Source of the DNA: Archivesica marissinica
Taxonomy: Eukaryota; Mollusca; Bivalvia; Venerida; Vesicomyidae
Length of the DNA stretch: 64,000 nucleotides
NCBI GenBank assembly: GCA_014843695.1
Contig: CM026403.1
Location: 43,555,516 to 43,619,515 of the forward strand
Reading direction: 5' to 3'
Of this stretch, positions 1 to 10,617 are shown in pieces (the stretch's first letter is position 1; each line of letters begins with the position of its first letter). Made by a program: the position numbers and the translations under genes. The notes below the pieces were generated by a model that saw nothing but the letters and a program-made list of their open reading frames with translations, made no database searches and was not told the origin of the DNA.

Positions 1-576
1 AGAGTACAGGGTATTTCCCCCGTAGAATACTGTTGGAGCACTGTATATATTTTAGTATTTCACCAGTATATTGCAAGGTTGCTTACTTGATTGCTTCAAC
101 ATTACATCGCATTTTACAAGAGCCGGTACGTGAACCACCGTAAGTTTTTTGAGTACATGTTGCATTCTTCTCCACCGTAAAATCTCTATAAGACCTCTCT
201 CCCAAATTACTGTGTTCAGCAGTAGTGGTATAATCGGGCCATAGTTCTACGAAGAAGGTTGGGTTACTACTGCGGTCACATTTCAGACATATCGGAGAAT
301 TCTTCGATCTATATTCCTACCGGAACTTGCAAACAGGGAGTTATATAGTTTAACATGATGGTGCTGCTCCACGCACTGCTAGAATTGTGCTTTCCTGGTT
401 AGCAGAAACCATTAGTGAAACCCTGATATCGCCCAAGAGACTGAATTGCCGGCAATGAGTTGAGTCCTTTGGATTTGTTACTCTGGTGCTACTTGAAGGA
501 ACAGAAGATAGCTACTACAACTATCAATGAACTCATCAAGTATGTTGGTGAAGCAGAACAATGTGCATACAGCTAC
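1..576. other. Unannotated flank
   Basis: No convincing coding frame, RNA gene or repeat was recognised here. The only open frames are short and lack domain-like composition. Confidence 0.5.
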
Positions 577-839
577 ACTGACACTTGCACGACTTCTCTC
601 CGCGCAATGGTATGCACTTCGGCGTGCCAATGATTCGTGAACTAGCGTGAGGAGTGTGTGAATGGTGCGGGGTGCGTGCCATGTCGTAGCTATAATTTTA
701 AAATGTTCAAGTTCAAACATTTGGCACACATTAATGTTCGTACCATGTGCGTGCCACTCGCGTGAACCATGCGTGATCACTGCGCAACCTCACGCAAACA
801 CTGCCGACGGTGCGTGCCAATGCTTGCCATTTGAATCCA

Positions 840-1375
840 CTAAACGAGTTCAGGCAGTCCGGCTCTGTTCTCTTCCACAGCATCATGCAATGTACAGTTC
901 TTCCATGTGTCTCCATCTGAGGCACCACCCTCTGCCCCAATATCAACATACAAGAACTTATACCCAGCATCTGCCATGAGTACAATGCTGTGGAAGCCAT
1001 TGTAGTTATAATAGAAGGAACCTGATTTGAGTGGCTTCTTCACAACAACGTGCTTGCCGTACAGGGCCCCAAGACAGTTGTGGTAGTTCCATCTGGAGGT
1101 GTACTTCTCAGCAATCCCCTTCCACTCCTCTTCAGTTTTGGGGCAGCTGAGCACTTCATCCTTGTAGACCCCAATGATGGCTCTGCACATCTCTGGTAAG
1201 AACTTGCAGATTGTACTTGCTTCAACTCTAAAGCTGTACTGTAGACTTGCATAGGAATTTCCAGTGGCTAGGAAGCGGAGGTTGGCAGCCAGCTTGAGTC
1301 CAACTTCAAGCGGTCGTCTCATGAATGTAGTATATGTCTGAAAGTAAGGGGTTAACTTATCCATCATCTCTTGGA
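840..1375 (-). pseudogene. Harbinger transposase, 3' part (DDE_4 nuclease domain), inactive
   Basis: About 178 codons continue the transposase after the LINE insertion, starting at the FQEMMDKL stretch. The nuclease core is recognisable by CLGALYGKHVV, GYKFLYVDIG and SDGDTW. In PIF/Harbinger nucleases the first motif is normally GA(L/I)DGKH; here the catalytic Asp is Tyr (TAC, plus-strand 1059-1061). The second Asp (SDG) is present. The frame stops at 840, soon after SDG, so the third acidic residue and C-terminus are missing; the 260 bp to the transposon end hold nothing like them. Loss of a catalytic residue, truncation and LINE interruption make this a dead copy. The apparent poly-Met start is translated (GAT)n from the LINE tail, not a real start. 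Confidence 0.8.
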
Positions 1376-1880
1376 ACATCATCATCATCATCATCAATCC
1401 TCTTCACCCCGGTTGGGGTATAGGGCCTTCACCACTACTCTCCACTTGGACCGGTCCGTTGCTGCTGCTTTGGCTTCCCCCCAGGACATCCTGCTTCGGC
1501 GCAGCTCACTGTCCAGAGTCCTTCGCCATGTCGTAACTGGTCGACCTCTTTTCCGTGTGCCCTGTGGATTCAAATCCAGTGCTTGGCGTGCTATGTTGGG
1601 CTGGTCTCGTCGTAGAGTGTGCCCTATCCACCGCCACTTCCTCTGTGTGATAGAGTCTGTGATGGGGTCCTGTCTTGTTTGCCGCCACAACTCCTGGTTG
1701 GTGATCTTTTCTGGCCATCTGATGCGTATGATCTGTCTGAGGCAGTTGTTGATGAATACCTGTAGTTTGTGGTCAAGGCCCTTGGTGCGTCTCCAGGTCT
1801 CAGCTCCGTACAAGAGGACTGTCTAAACATTCGTCTCAAACAGTTTGAGAGCTTTGTCTTGAGGTGGATGTTATTGTTGT
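1376..1880 (-). mobile_element. 5'-truncated non-LTR retrotransposon (RTE-like) nested in Harbinger
   Basis: A roughly 505-bp LINE tail lies on the minus strand. Positions 1813-1394 encode the C-terminal region found in many invertebrate endonuclease-reverse transcriptase elements: YGAETWR, INNCLRQIIRIRWP, RKWRWIGHTLRR, GTRKRGRP. The frame just upstream has an in-frame TAG and a one-base shift before YGAETW. The frame ends a few bases before a (GAT)n tail at 1377-1394, as in RTE-type 3' ends. A 9-bp target duplication TCTCTTGGA flanks it (1367-1375 and 1881-1889), so insertion was by target-primed reverse transcription into the transposase gene. Confidence 0.8.
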
Positions 1881-2175
1881 TCTCTTGGATCAGGTCAGGT
1901 GTAATTCTCAGGTAATTCGCGTAGGCTATTGGATCTTCCTTGTGGAGTCCTATCAATAGCTGATCATAATGTCCGCCGAACACATGTCTTCTAGCCAACC
2001 ATTCTCTAACCCACATTATCCTTGCTTTCCTTCTTCTAGTTGGGGTTGTCTCTTCTTTCTCATGCTCTTCCTCTTGCTGCCTTTTCTCCAGCTCTTCAAG
2101 AAGTGATAGTCCTGCAGCTCCCAAATATAGGCATCTTCTCTGTTCTGCAATATCAATGTATCTGGTATTCTGCAT
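1881..2175 (-). pseudogene. Harbinger transposase, N-terminal part
   Basis: About 98 codons from an ATG at 2175 run up to YLRITPDL, where the LINE enters. The segment has a charged Glu/Lys/Arg stretch, then RRKARIMWVREWLARR, and matches the N-terminal region of HARBI1-like nucleases ahead of the FQEMMDKL helix at 1375. Joining across the 9-bp target duplication would restore a contiguous reading register, which shows the two segments were one gene. Confidence 0.75.
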
Positions 2176-2276
2176 TATGTATCGCCCACAGCGAGTCGTG
2201 GAATGAAGCTAGGTGTGAAACCTACACATATATGTAGCGTGCCGCCAAGCGGGACAAAGCATGACCAAAAATTGCC

Positions 2277-2308
2277 CCGATGACTTCAGACATACGCGAA
2301 GTCGTCGG
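2277..2308. repeat. Hairpin (11-bp stem)
   Basis: CCGATGACTTC and GAAGTCGTCGG are inverted around a 10-base loop, with one G-T type mismatch. It sits in the non-coding 5' part of the Harbinger element. Confidence 0.5.
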
Positions 2309-2989
2309 AGCAATGCGTGGCGATGCGGGAAAACAGCGGGAACTATACGTGTCGTGCGTGACACTGCGGAACAATGCGGTACGGTAAACGTGAACAATGC
2401 GCAAACAATACATAACATATGCGTAAACAAGTATTGCCATAGCGTGTTAATGCGGCCAATTTTGGTCGTGCATTGCGTATACAGTGTGTTACTTATGCAT
2501 GTACAGTGCGCGAACAGGCTGCATCACGCTCCGCTGGGATGCACCGAAATGGCACGCCTTGTCACGACCAATTGCGCGCCATTGCGGAGACAAAAATCGT
2601 GCAAGTGTCAGGGTGGCATACGTGTTATAAAGTCAGTATGTATTCAATTCATGTTTTTATTTCTGAATGTAAAATTGATGTTTAAGTTGTATATGAACAT
2701 ACTGTAGATGTATTTTTGTTTCACTTTACTGAAATTATAGTATTTCCATAGGATATAATTACCGTATTTACTCGCCTATAAGGCGACTCGCCTATAAGAC
2801 GACCCCCCTACTTTGGTTCTGTAATCTGTGGTTTTGGCATGGACTCGCATATAAGACGGGTTGATAAAATTTACAGCAGAACAAACAATGTTGGCCAGTG
2901 CAAGATAACATCTAACACATTTACTGTGGTATCAACCTATTAAGTTTGTTTGTGGTTACTCGTGAAATTCAGTCACAGTTACACAAACA

Positions 2990-3318
2990 ATCACAATCCA
3001 CAGTTACACACAAAATAATCCAAACTGACATCACAATCCACAGATAAGCACAACATAATCCAAGCTGACATCACAATCCACAGTTAAGCACAACATAATC
3101 CAAGCTGACATCACAATCCACAGTTAAGCACAACATAATCCAAGCTGACATCACAATCCACAGTTAAGCACAACATAATCCAAGCTGACATCACAATCCA
3201 CAGTTAAGCACAACATAATCCAAGCTGACATCACAATCCACAGTTAAGCACAACATAATCCAAGCTGACATCACAATCCACAGATAAGCACAACATAATC
3301 CAAGCTGATAAGACAATC
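2990..3318. repeat. 40-bp tandem repeat (~8 copies)
   Basis: Units contain CAGTTAAGCACAACATAATC followed by CAAGCTGACATCACAATCCA. Central copies are identical and edge copies diverge (cagttacac, cagataagc). The array is inside the TA-flanked element. Confidence 0.9.
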
Positions 3319-3744
3319 ACAATATTGCATAGATTTCTAAATAATATCCGATATTTGATTCATGAGATTGTTTGTGCACAATAAAATAATGTTTTATCTT
3401 TTATTGCATGCTAATTACTCAAAAACATACGAAATATGTAAATTAATCCATGACATAATTATACAAGGACAACCTTTCTTACAGACACAGCCAATCATTA
3501 AATGGTTAGCCAGCATAAGATCACCTTAGACACGACAATTTTGCATATTGACTCAATCCGAAATGCCACACAAAGTTGTGAAATCATCAACAAAACATGA
3601 CTAGACTGTTTATCTAACTGCCTGCCTGGCTGTACAGCTGTTTGAACACCTGCTGCTATGATTGTGAGATCAACCGATAACGGGGCATGTTTTGGCAGAC
3701 AGGAAACCTTTGAAACACCGGCAGCCACTTTAGGTCATTATACA

Positions 3745-3835
3745 TACGAGGGTTGTCAAAGAATTACGCAGACAAATGCTATAGTGGCTAGCCATAGATG
3801 TAAATAAGATGAAATTGTATGTAACAACCCTCGTA
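3745..3835. mobile_element. Miniature mariner-like element (91 bp)
   Basis: TACGAGGGTTGT at 3745-3756 and ACAACCCTCGTA at 3824-3835 are perfect inverted repeats that include the TA target duplication. CGAGGGTTG-type ends are common in mariner-family elements. The roughly 67-bp interior has no coding potential. Confidence 0.6.
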
Positions 3836-4449
3836 CTTTATTGTTCACTGTAAAATAATGTTTTAAACAGTTTTCTTCCATAACAATTTAACCCAATTTG
3901 GAATTATTCGAGTGCTAGTAATTTTGTATTTGTTGCACCCGGCGATTATAAACGGTTCGGTAATTATTGTGATTTGCACGAAAAGTTATAAGGCATTGAC
4001 GGAGATTAATTTGTCTCAGTTTAATGTTGCCAAACAATAAACGCAGATAAACACTTCTGTATGACTGACTTTTTGAAAACTGTGACCAACTGGTGTCATT
4101 GCTAACTTTTCCACATATTTCGAATTAATATACTATGCACTTTAGTGTTTTGTTCATTTAATGAAAATAATATTAATATTGCATGAATATATGAATTAAC
4201 AAATATGTATATATTTAATGTCAGTTATTATTACATTTAATACCCGCCAAAAAGTCGGTGAAAAAAGTATAAAAATGGATCAAATTGGCCAAATAAAATA
4301 TAGCTGGCTGACATTTAGAAAATGCCAAACCAACTGATAATGACTGAAAACATTTAGGTCATGTTTTCCGCTTATAAGACGGGACCCTGACTTTGAGCCT
4401 TAAATCAGCGGGAAATATCCCCGTCTTATAGGCAAGTAAATACGGTATA

Positions 4450-4627
4450 TACCGAGTCAAAAAAGAAACGATACCAAACTAAAAATAACGTAAAACGGAT
4501 AAAACCATAGAAAGGTTTAATATATTATTACGTATCAGTACCGGGTATCTTATTGCAACGTCAGCCAACCATAAACACAGGTAAATAAACACCCTATAAT
4601 CCTGGAACGCCGAATTTCCGATTTCTT
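4450..4627. mobile_element. Truncated terminal fragment of the Tc1 family seen at 46.7-48.2 kb
   Basis: Starting TACCGAGTCAAAAAAGAAAC, this stretch matches the reverse complement of about 48,030-48,208, including the landmarks 'taccgggtatctta', 'cagccaaccataaacac' and 'gaacgccgaatttccg'. Similarity stops at about 4627, before the transposase. It abuts the TA-flanked element at 4445 with only TATA between. Confidence 0.8.
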
Positions 4628-4660
4628 TAATGGTTGCACACCTTTTCGGGGGAGGGGACT

Positions 4661-4745
4661 ACAGTAAAACCTCCATTAAGCAGCCAGGGAGGGACATGCC
4701 ATTTTTGGCTGCTTACTGAAGGTGACATTTTAACGGAGGGAACTC
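4661..4745. repeat. Imperfect inverted repeat, MITE-like
   Basis: CAGTAAAACCTCCATTAAGC with GCAGCCA is mirrored by TGGCTGCTTACTGAAGG and TAACGGAGG. The 'cagtaaaacctc' start resembles short DNA-transposon termini. The remainder of 4746-5250 shows nothing recognisable. Confidence 0.4.
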
Positions 4746-5249
4746 ACATCAGACAAACATGTCTAATGTTGATCGCCCAACTTGACGACAAAATCTTTAT
4801 ATGTATGTTGTATACATTTGTGTTGTGTATTCACATGTTATTGTCTTAGTTCTCCACGACTGTATCTGGGTCCTTCTGGGTCCTTCTGGGCCCAAACTCT
4901 TTTGCCACTTTCCTGGATCTATAACCAGAATCGATGCTGTATATTATTTTACCCAGAGTGTCTGCACTTTCGTATTTTTGAAGATTTGCAATAACAACCA
5001 ATATGTTATCATTTCTAGATTTGCAGTAGCTAACAATTAATAGAAAGGAACAAATGAAATCAGGCCTCAAGACGCTATAATTACCCATATTGCTACTAAT
5101 TTCAATCCCTGGAACATGAATAAAATAAAAGAATCGATTAACGAAGGCGATAATGATAACGTTTTTCTCAAAAAACTTCAAACAAGCCATTTCTTCTCAT
5201 AAACGGCCATTTGTGTACATACAAAGTAGTGTTAAATACATTTATGTGT

Positions 5250-5480
5250 GACGTTTTTTTTACGTTTATTTATCGCCACTACCGGTTGCCCATATGAGCG
5301 ACGCCCTCTGAAGAGATTAGTTATTTTAGATTTTGGAGGATAGTGCATGATACAGACAGAGACCCATTCCAGAATCTCATCTGGTTCTTTTACGTGCACG
5401 GTGTAAAGCACCGACACGAGACCTCGGTCTAACGTCCCAGCTGAAAGACTGTTAATTTTATTAGGGTCAGACGGGGGATC
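5250..5480 (-). repeat. SINE family S1 (tRNA-Thr-like head lost), minus
   Basis: The central body matches the copies at 20,156 and 42,580: 'gaccctaataaaattaacag', 'gaggtctcgtgtcggtgc', 'cacgtaaaagaacc' (read on minus). The tRNA-like head is missing beyond about 5478, so the copy is 5' truncated. A T-run at 5253-5260 is the A-rich tail. Confidence 0.8.
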
Positions 5481-6850
5481 GACAATTTTTACCACGCTTA
5501 TCATACAACGCCGAATTGATGCATCATTGATTTAGGAACCAGCGAATCAACATGTGAATGTTTTCTTTTCTTTCAATGGATCAATGAGTAAAGTGTAAAT
5601 CTGTTCATCCATTGAAGAAAAGAGGACATTGGCGGTTGATCCAGTAATTGAGCAGATAATCTGCCGACCGCAAGTCCTGTTTTATTGAAGCAATAACATG
5701 TCATGGTAATTTGCATAATCTACTTTCGTTTTCAATAGTTTCCGGTGTAGATAATTTGTTTATTTAATCTGCGAAAATGGCCGTTTCTCAAAGCTTTCAA
5801 ACATGTTGCGCCCCCCCCCCTAACGCCAAATCCTGTACCCGCCCCTGCATATCTAGACAGCAATGGTAAGGCTATGCTATGAACAATGATTTATCTTTAA
5901 TATGTTCACATCAGGTTATACATTTACAACAATTTAGAACGACATTGTCGTTTTGGTGAACGGGCTGGAGAGAGTGGAGGATTGAGGGTGGTTTTTTGAG
6001 AGATGATACAGGCGGGGCCAATAACTTTGATCTGGATAGGGAAGACATTCTATATGTCAGCTGTGGTCCGTTTGAAATATGTTTGTTTGAACATTTGTTA
6101 TTGGGGCTTAATTCGCACTCACAGGTTAAGTCATGTGGTGACTCTTGGACTGTTGTTGGTGGAGAAAGGCAGATCAGTATTCCAGACACGGCCATACACC
6201 CGGGTTAAACAACCGATGTTCCACAAACCAGCTGGGTTGCTTCCACAAATGAAATAATAATATGGAGATACTACCAATAAGCTTTAAGCTTTCGATTAAA
6301 TCCATTCTCATTCTGTATACAATATGTAGTGTACTGTACATTATGAATGAATAAATATGTTTAAAACCAAATGAAATAATTCGCCAACACAGTGGAATTC
6401 CAACCAACAACGTTGAGGGACACGTGATGTCAGCCTAATGAGCTTAGCCACTCGTCACGGAGCCCATTCTATACTGTACGCGAAGTTTGGTTGAAATTGG
6501 TTGTTTTCAGAAATAGTTGTAATGTTGAATATTGGGTTAATAAATAGCCCATGTACGTGATCTTGCGTTTATGTTAATACCCTACGTCCAGGCGATACAA
6601 GTTAGGATACAGACGGCCACTTCACTCCGTTCTACGGCCTTGTGAATTCCCCATGTAAATCCCACTTTAATTAATAGCAAAATAGGGCACGGACGGCTTC
6701 CCATCAAACCCGGTAGCAGCATTCTCCTAGCTTGAGTTTGTATCTCCTCAACGTTAACACTGTCGGAAGGGTTAGGGTACATACCAACCAATAACAGTGC
6801 ACACTGTTTGGGATTTATTACTTGTAAATGATAATACAGTATATTTTCAG
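5481..6850. other. Unannotated
   Basis: Nothing coding was recognised. A short hairpin at about 5560-5628 pairs 'ttctttcaatggat' with 'atccattgaagaa', and there is a C-run at 5811-5820. Open frames here are short and repeat-free. Confidence 0.4.
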
Positions 6851-6908
6851 TATAATGTGGGCATTTCTTTAAATAATAGATTTAAATAAAAATTAAATAA
6901 TAATTTTT

Positions 6909-7091
6909 ATGTTAGTAGTATGTAGTAACATACAGAGTGATATCGCTGCAGGAGATTCCTTATTTCTCAGCGCTATTAATAATTTGTATTTCTTAATGAT
7001 CGCAAAATGTTTACTAATTTTATCAGGTGATGTTGAGATAAATCCAGGACCTTTCAGTTTTTCATCAAAATATAAGAAGCATAAGAAATAA
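6909..7091 (+). pseudogene. LINE N-terminal frame with 2A-like recoding motif
   Basis: Sixty codons contain GDVEINPGP at residues 40-48 (7026-7052). This matches the 2A consensus D-(V/I)-E-x-N-P-G-P, at which ribosomes release the upstream product between Gly and Pro. Such sequences are known at the N-terminus of APE-type non-LTR retrotransposons in several invertebrates. The residues just before it are hydrophobic (LYFLMIAKCLLIL), as in 2A versions that double as signal sequences. The frame stops at 7089-7091. The endonuclease continues in the next frame (SIRNKFDYIKTHF), so a single-base shift separates the two parts in this copy. Confidence 0.8.
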
Positions 7092-7116
7092 ATTTGATTA
7101 CATTAAAACACACTTT

Positions 7117-7989
7117 TTGGACTTTGATATTCTCTGCTTCACAGAAAGCAAATTGTCTGCTGATATTCATGACAACTTCCTATATATTGATGGATTTGAT
7201 AAAATATATCGTAAAGACAATACATTTAATTATGGGGATTTGTTAGTATATGTTTCGTCTAGAGTTTACTCAGTAAGAAATATAGAACTTGAAAACATTT
7301 TACCTGAATCGATTTGGATTGAAGTTAAAGACCAAACCCGGACATATTTATTATGTAATCTGTATCGATCACCAAATTCTAGTGTTGAGATGTGGGAAAG
7401 GATTAATATTTGCATAGATGAATTATCTAATAACATTATTTTTGTAGGGGATGTTAATGAAGATCAATTGAATGCTACCAATCATAAATTTAAAGACATT
7501 TTGTTGTTAAACAATATGGTTAATGTGATAAGAGAACCCACACGGGTAAGCCCGTATTCACAAACGTTAATAGATCCTATTGGTATATCATCTTCTCTAC
7601 ATTGTTCACATTCGGGGATATTTAATACGGAAAAGAACATAAGCGACCACTTTGGAACATTTGCATATATCAAAATTGATTCTCTTTCCAGTACACCTTT
7701 CAAACGACGCGTGTGGAATTACAAGCGTGTAAATTTTTATTTACTCAATAGAACTGTTCGTAGTATGGACGGGTCATTTTTAAATTCCACTGATGTTAAT
7801 ACTGCAGCCAGTGAATTTACAGAAATATTTTTAAAATTGGCAAAATCGTGTATACCCAACAGTGTTGCAACAATTCGTCCAAATGACAAACCTTGGTACA
7901 ACTCAGAGATTAGAACAGTATCTAGGCAACGTGACATACAAAAGCGATTAGCTGTATCTTCTGGGAAACTTTCAGATTGGGACAAATAA
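7117..7989 (+). pseudogene. LINE AP endonuclease domain
   Basis: The 290-codon frame shows APE-type endonuclease landmarks in order: DILCFTES (catalytic Glu), YRSPNSS, FVGDVNEDQL (the usual GDFN changed to GDVN) and SDHFGTF near the end (Asp-His pair). In the intact family this domain nicks target DNA for target-primed reverse transcription. The frame closes at 7987-7989, and coding similarity continues in another frame at 7999. The annotated ATG is internal; the true N-terminus lies upstream in the 2A segment. Confidence 0.8.
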
Positions 7990-7998
7990 ATAAACAAC

Positions 7999-8352
7999 AT
8001 GAAAACACATGTTAAAGAAATCTTCTTTAACAATATTGAATTTACTCTCAGTGACTGCAAATCTTCGAATCCTAGTCAGTATTGGAAAATAGTAAAATTA
8101 CTAGTTAAAGAAAACTCTTCAAATTGTGAATCCATACCACCTCTAATTAAAGATGATGACTTGCTTGCATTTACAGATAAAGAGAAGGCCAGTACTTTGA
8201 ATGATCTCTTTGTATCAATTTCAAATATCGATGATACACAAAAGCTACATTACCCAACTTTATTAAAAAAAACTGATAACTCTTTGACTAATGTGGCAAT
8301 GATGTTCTTTCAAATCTTGTCGTCAATAAAGCGAGTGGACCTGATGAAATAA
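7999..8352 (+). pseudogene. LINE linker between endonuclease and reverse transcriptase
   Basis: This 117-codon frame has the features of the EN-RT connector: NPSQYWKIVKLLVKE, PPLIKDDDLLAFTDKEKA and LNDLFVSI. It ends in a frameshift; the expected 'SIKRVDLMK' register breaks just before the reverse transcriptase frame at 8361. Confidence 0.65.
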
Positions 8353-8360
8353 GTCACCGG

Positions 8361-9280
8361 ATGCTGAAAGAATCGCGCTTTACTCTTTGTAAACCATTGA
8401 CTATTTTGTTCAACAGATCTCTAGAACTTAGTACATACCCCGAATGCTGGAAAAATGCAAATGTAATGCCATTGTTTAAGAAGGGTGAAAAATCTAGCCC
8501 ATCCAACTACAGACCAGTGTCACTTATTAGTTGTCTAGGTAAAGTAATGGAGCGTGTTATGTTTAAATATTTTTATAATTTTCTGTATGAAAATGAACTT
8601 ATATACAAACACCAGTCAGGATTTGTTCCTGGACATTCTACAGTATACCAACTAATAGATATATATCATCAAATCTGCAAAGCTTTTGATGAAAGAAAAT
8701 CCACGTGTATTGTTTTTACTGCGACATCAGCAAAGCATTTGATCGTGTGGCATAAGGGTCTTATTTTCATTTCAAGCTGAGGCAAAATGTATTTTCCGGT
8801 GACATTATTAAATGGATTGCTAGTTACCTTGCCAATCGTACCCAAAATGTTTTTGTAGGTTCCACTTTTTCAGAAGAGAAAACCATTAACGCCGGTGTAC
8901 CACAGGGTTCGGTGCTAGGTCCATTGTTATTTTTAATATACATAAATGACATCGCAGATTCCCTCTCTAGTGTAACACGTTTATTTGCTGATGATAGCTC
9001 ATTAGCTGTCTCATCTCACGATATAAATCATATCGAGACAACGTTGAATTCTGACTTGAATATTTTATCTCATTGGGCGAAACAATGGTTTGTAAAATTC
9101 AATCCATCCAAAACTGAAGCTATGTTTTTAACACTTGCAAAAACCGACCGGAACTTACCCGCACTTTCCTTCGAAAATATTCACTTGGCATTCGTTAGTT
9201 CTCATAAACATTTAGGCATTACTTTAAACAATGATGGATCATGGCACGAACACATTACGAAGCATTACTTTAAACAATGA
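8361..9280 (+). pseudogene. LINE reverse transcriptase domain, frameshifted
   Basis: Two frames together cover the RT fingers and palm. 8361-8780 has WKNANVMPLFKKG, NYRPVSLI and QSGFVPGHST. After a one-base shift near 8735, the CDISKAFDRV register is seen. 8912-9280 has GVPQGSVLGPLLFLIYINDI just upstream and the catalytic box FADD at 8984-8995. A 46-bp tandem duplication (9216-9261 and 9262-9307) disrupts the post-RT segment. The order and motif set fit CR1/L2-type elements. At least two shifts and one stop make it non-functional. Confidence 0.85.
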
Positions 9281-9378
9281 TGGATCATGGCACGAACACA
9301 TTACGAATATAACTTCCTCCGATGCACGGTATCTAGGAACCATGAGAATGTTAAAATTTAAACTTAAAACGGAAAACA

Positions 9379-10170
9379 TTGAATCAAATTTATATTTCAT
9401 ATCTAAGACCGATTATTGAATATGCATCGGTAGTTTGGGATAGTTGTACCCTATACGAAAAAGAGTTATTAGACAAAATACAGTATGATGCAGCAAGAAT
9501 TGTAACCAGTTTGACCAGATCTGTATCAATAGAACGATTACTTCATGAAATTGGTTGGGTTTCCTTATCGGAAAGAAGACATATGCAAAAACTAACCTTA
9601 GTTTACAAATATAACCACGGAGAATTACCAAGTTATCTATCTGATCAATTTCCTAATACTGTGTTAGAAACTAATACCTACAGGTTAAGAAATTTTAATG
9701 ATTATGCTACTGTTACACGCGGCTTGAAATATTTTCAAAATCAGTTATACCGTCGTCTGTTAAACTGTGGAATAATCTTGATTTGCATTTACGAAATACG
9801 GATTCGATATCAGCCTTTAAATATAAGCTAAAGCCAAAATTCAAACCCCCAACAGCCCACGTTCTACATGTCTGGGGAAAGATTATATCAGGTCCTTCAT
9901 ACAAGAATACGTAATAAATGCAGTAATTTAAACGCAGATTTGTTCAATAATCACTTACGTGATAACGCAAAGTGTGAATGTGGATACAATATTGAGAATG
10001 CAGAACATTACTACGCCGACAACTGTTTATTGACACACGTCAGCATCATCCTCTAAATACTGATAAACTACTTTACGAATTCAGAAACCTTCCAGATAAC
10101 GAGAACGAAACTATCTTTACACATGTACAAAATTATATCAAACAAACTAAACGTTTTGCTGTTAACTAAA
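9379..10170 (+). pseudogene. LINE C-terminal region
   Basis: Frames 9379-9831 and 9868-10,056 carry the conserved tail: SYLRPIIEYASVVWD, LDKIQYDAARIVT, RRHMQKLTLVYKYNHGELPSYL, then HTRIRNKCSNLN and a Cys/His cluster (KCECGYNIENAEHYY). A one-base shift near 9800 and another near 10,015 break it. The segment after 10,056 reads as continued but degraded coding. Confidence 0.75.
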
Positions 10171-10617
10171 GGATGTGTAGTTAGTTACCTAATTACTGTC
10201 TATTCCAAGAGCAATGGAACGTACTAGTATATTATCTTAGTTAGGTTAAGGGCGTGGACATGCGAGCAACAAAATCATATCTTTGTTTTTTATGAAAATA
10301 TTTTCTTTCTTTTTTTTGGACTTTCCCTTTTTTCCTCTTTACATTTTTTACATTGTTATTAATAAATCAATTGATTTAAAATTTCCAAAACTATGCACGC
10401 TACTTCTTAAGAATCGTAGAAAAAATCTGCCCATTCTGTTACATGTTTGATCTAAGGGGAGGGTCGTCACTAATGTTGGTAAAACTTGTGACCCAACCCA
10501 TTTGCTTCTTATAAATTAGAACAGTTTCACTAATATAATATTCGTTACATTTGTTGTATATTGTGCATTTTGTGTATATGTATGTTATTCGAAAGCAATA
10601 AAATATGTTTAAACAAA

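Larger units (their letters stand above)
578..2611 (-). mobile_element. PIF/Harbinger-type DNA transposon, decayed, with nested LINE
   Basis: The boundaries come from a terminal inverted repeat: CTGACACTTGCACGA at 578-592 and its reverse complement TCGTGCAAGTGTCAG at 2597-2611. Similarity continues inward more loosely (CTCCGC..AATGG). The minus strand between the ends encodes a HARBI1-like transposase in two pieces, 2175-1881 and 1375-840, separated by a LINE insertion. The expected 3-bp target duplication is not obvious; both flanks carry GCATAC a few bases outside the repeats, which may be chance. GC-rich 'gcgtgcc'-type sequence fills the non-coding ends. Confidence 0.75.
2762..4445. mobile_element. 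Non-autonomous TA-flanked DNA transposon (pogo/mariner-type)
   Basis: The inverted repeats start CCGTATTTACTCGCCTATAA at 2762 and end TTATAGGCAAGTAAATACGG at 4445. Each is flanked by TA (2760-2761 and 4446-4447), as for Tc1/mariner/pogo target duplications. A second subterminal 'ataagacggg' motif lies inside each end (about 2850 and 4370). The interior has no transposase frame, a 40-bp minisatellite and a nested mini-mariner. The pogo assignment is from TIR resemblance only. Confidence 0.65.
6850..10617 (+). mobile_element. Near full-length CR1/L2-like LINE with 2A motif, degenerate
   Basis: The order on the plus strand is: a short N-terminal frame with a 2A motif (6909-7091), endonuclease (7117-7989), linker (7999-8352), reverse transcriptase (8361-9280), C-terminal region (9379-10056), a 3' UTR and an AATAAA at 10,597-10,602. 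The 5' boundary is uncertain. At least six frameshifts or stops separate the pieces, so the copy is inactive. The 3' UTR shares blocks ('taaaacttgtg..ccca..ccatttgc', 'gcaataaaatatg.ttaaac') with a separate fragment at 57.4-57.6 kb. Confidence 0.85.

Noticed and set aside
3498..3728. 76-codon frame inside the TA-flanked element
   Set aside because: No transposase motif; composition unremarkable.
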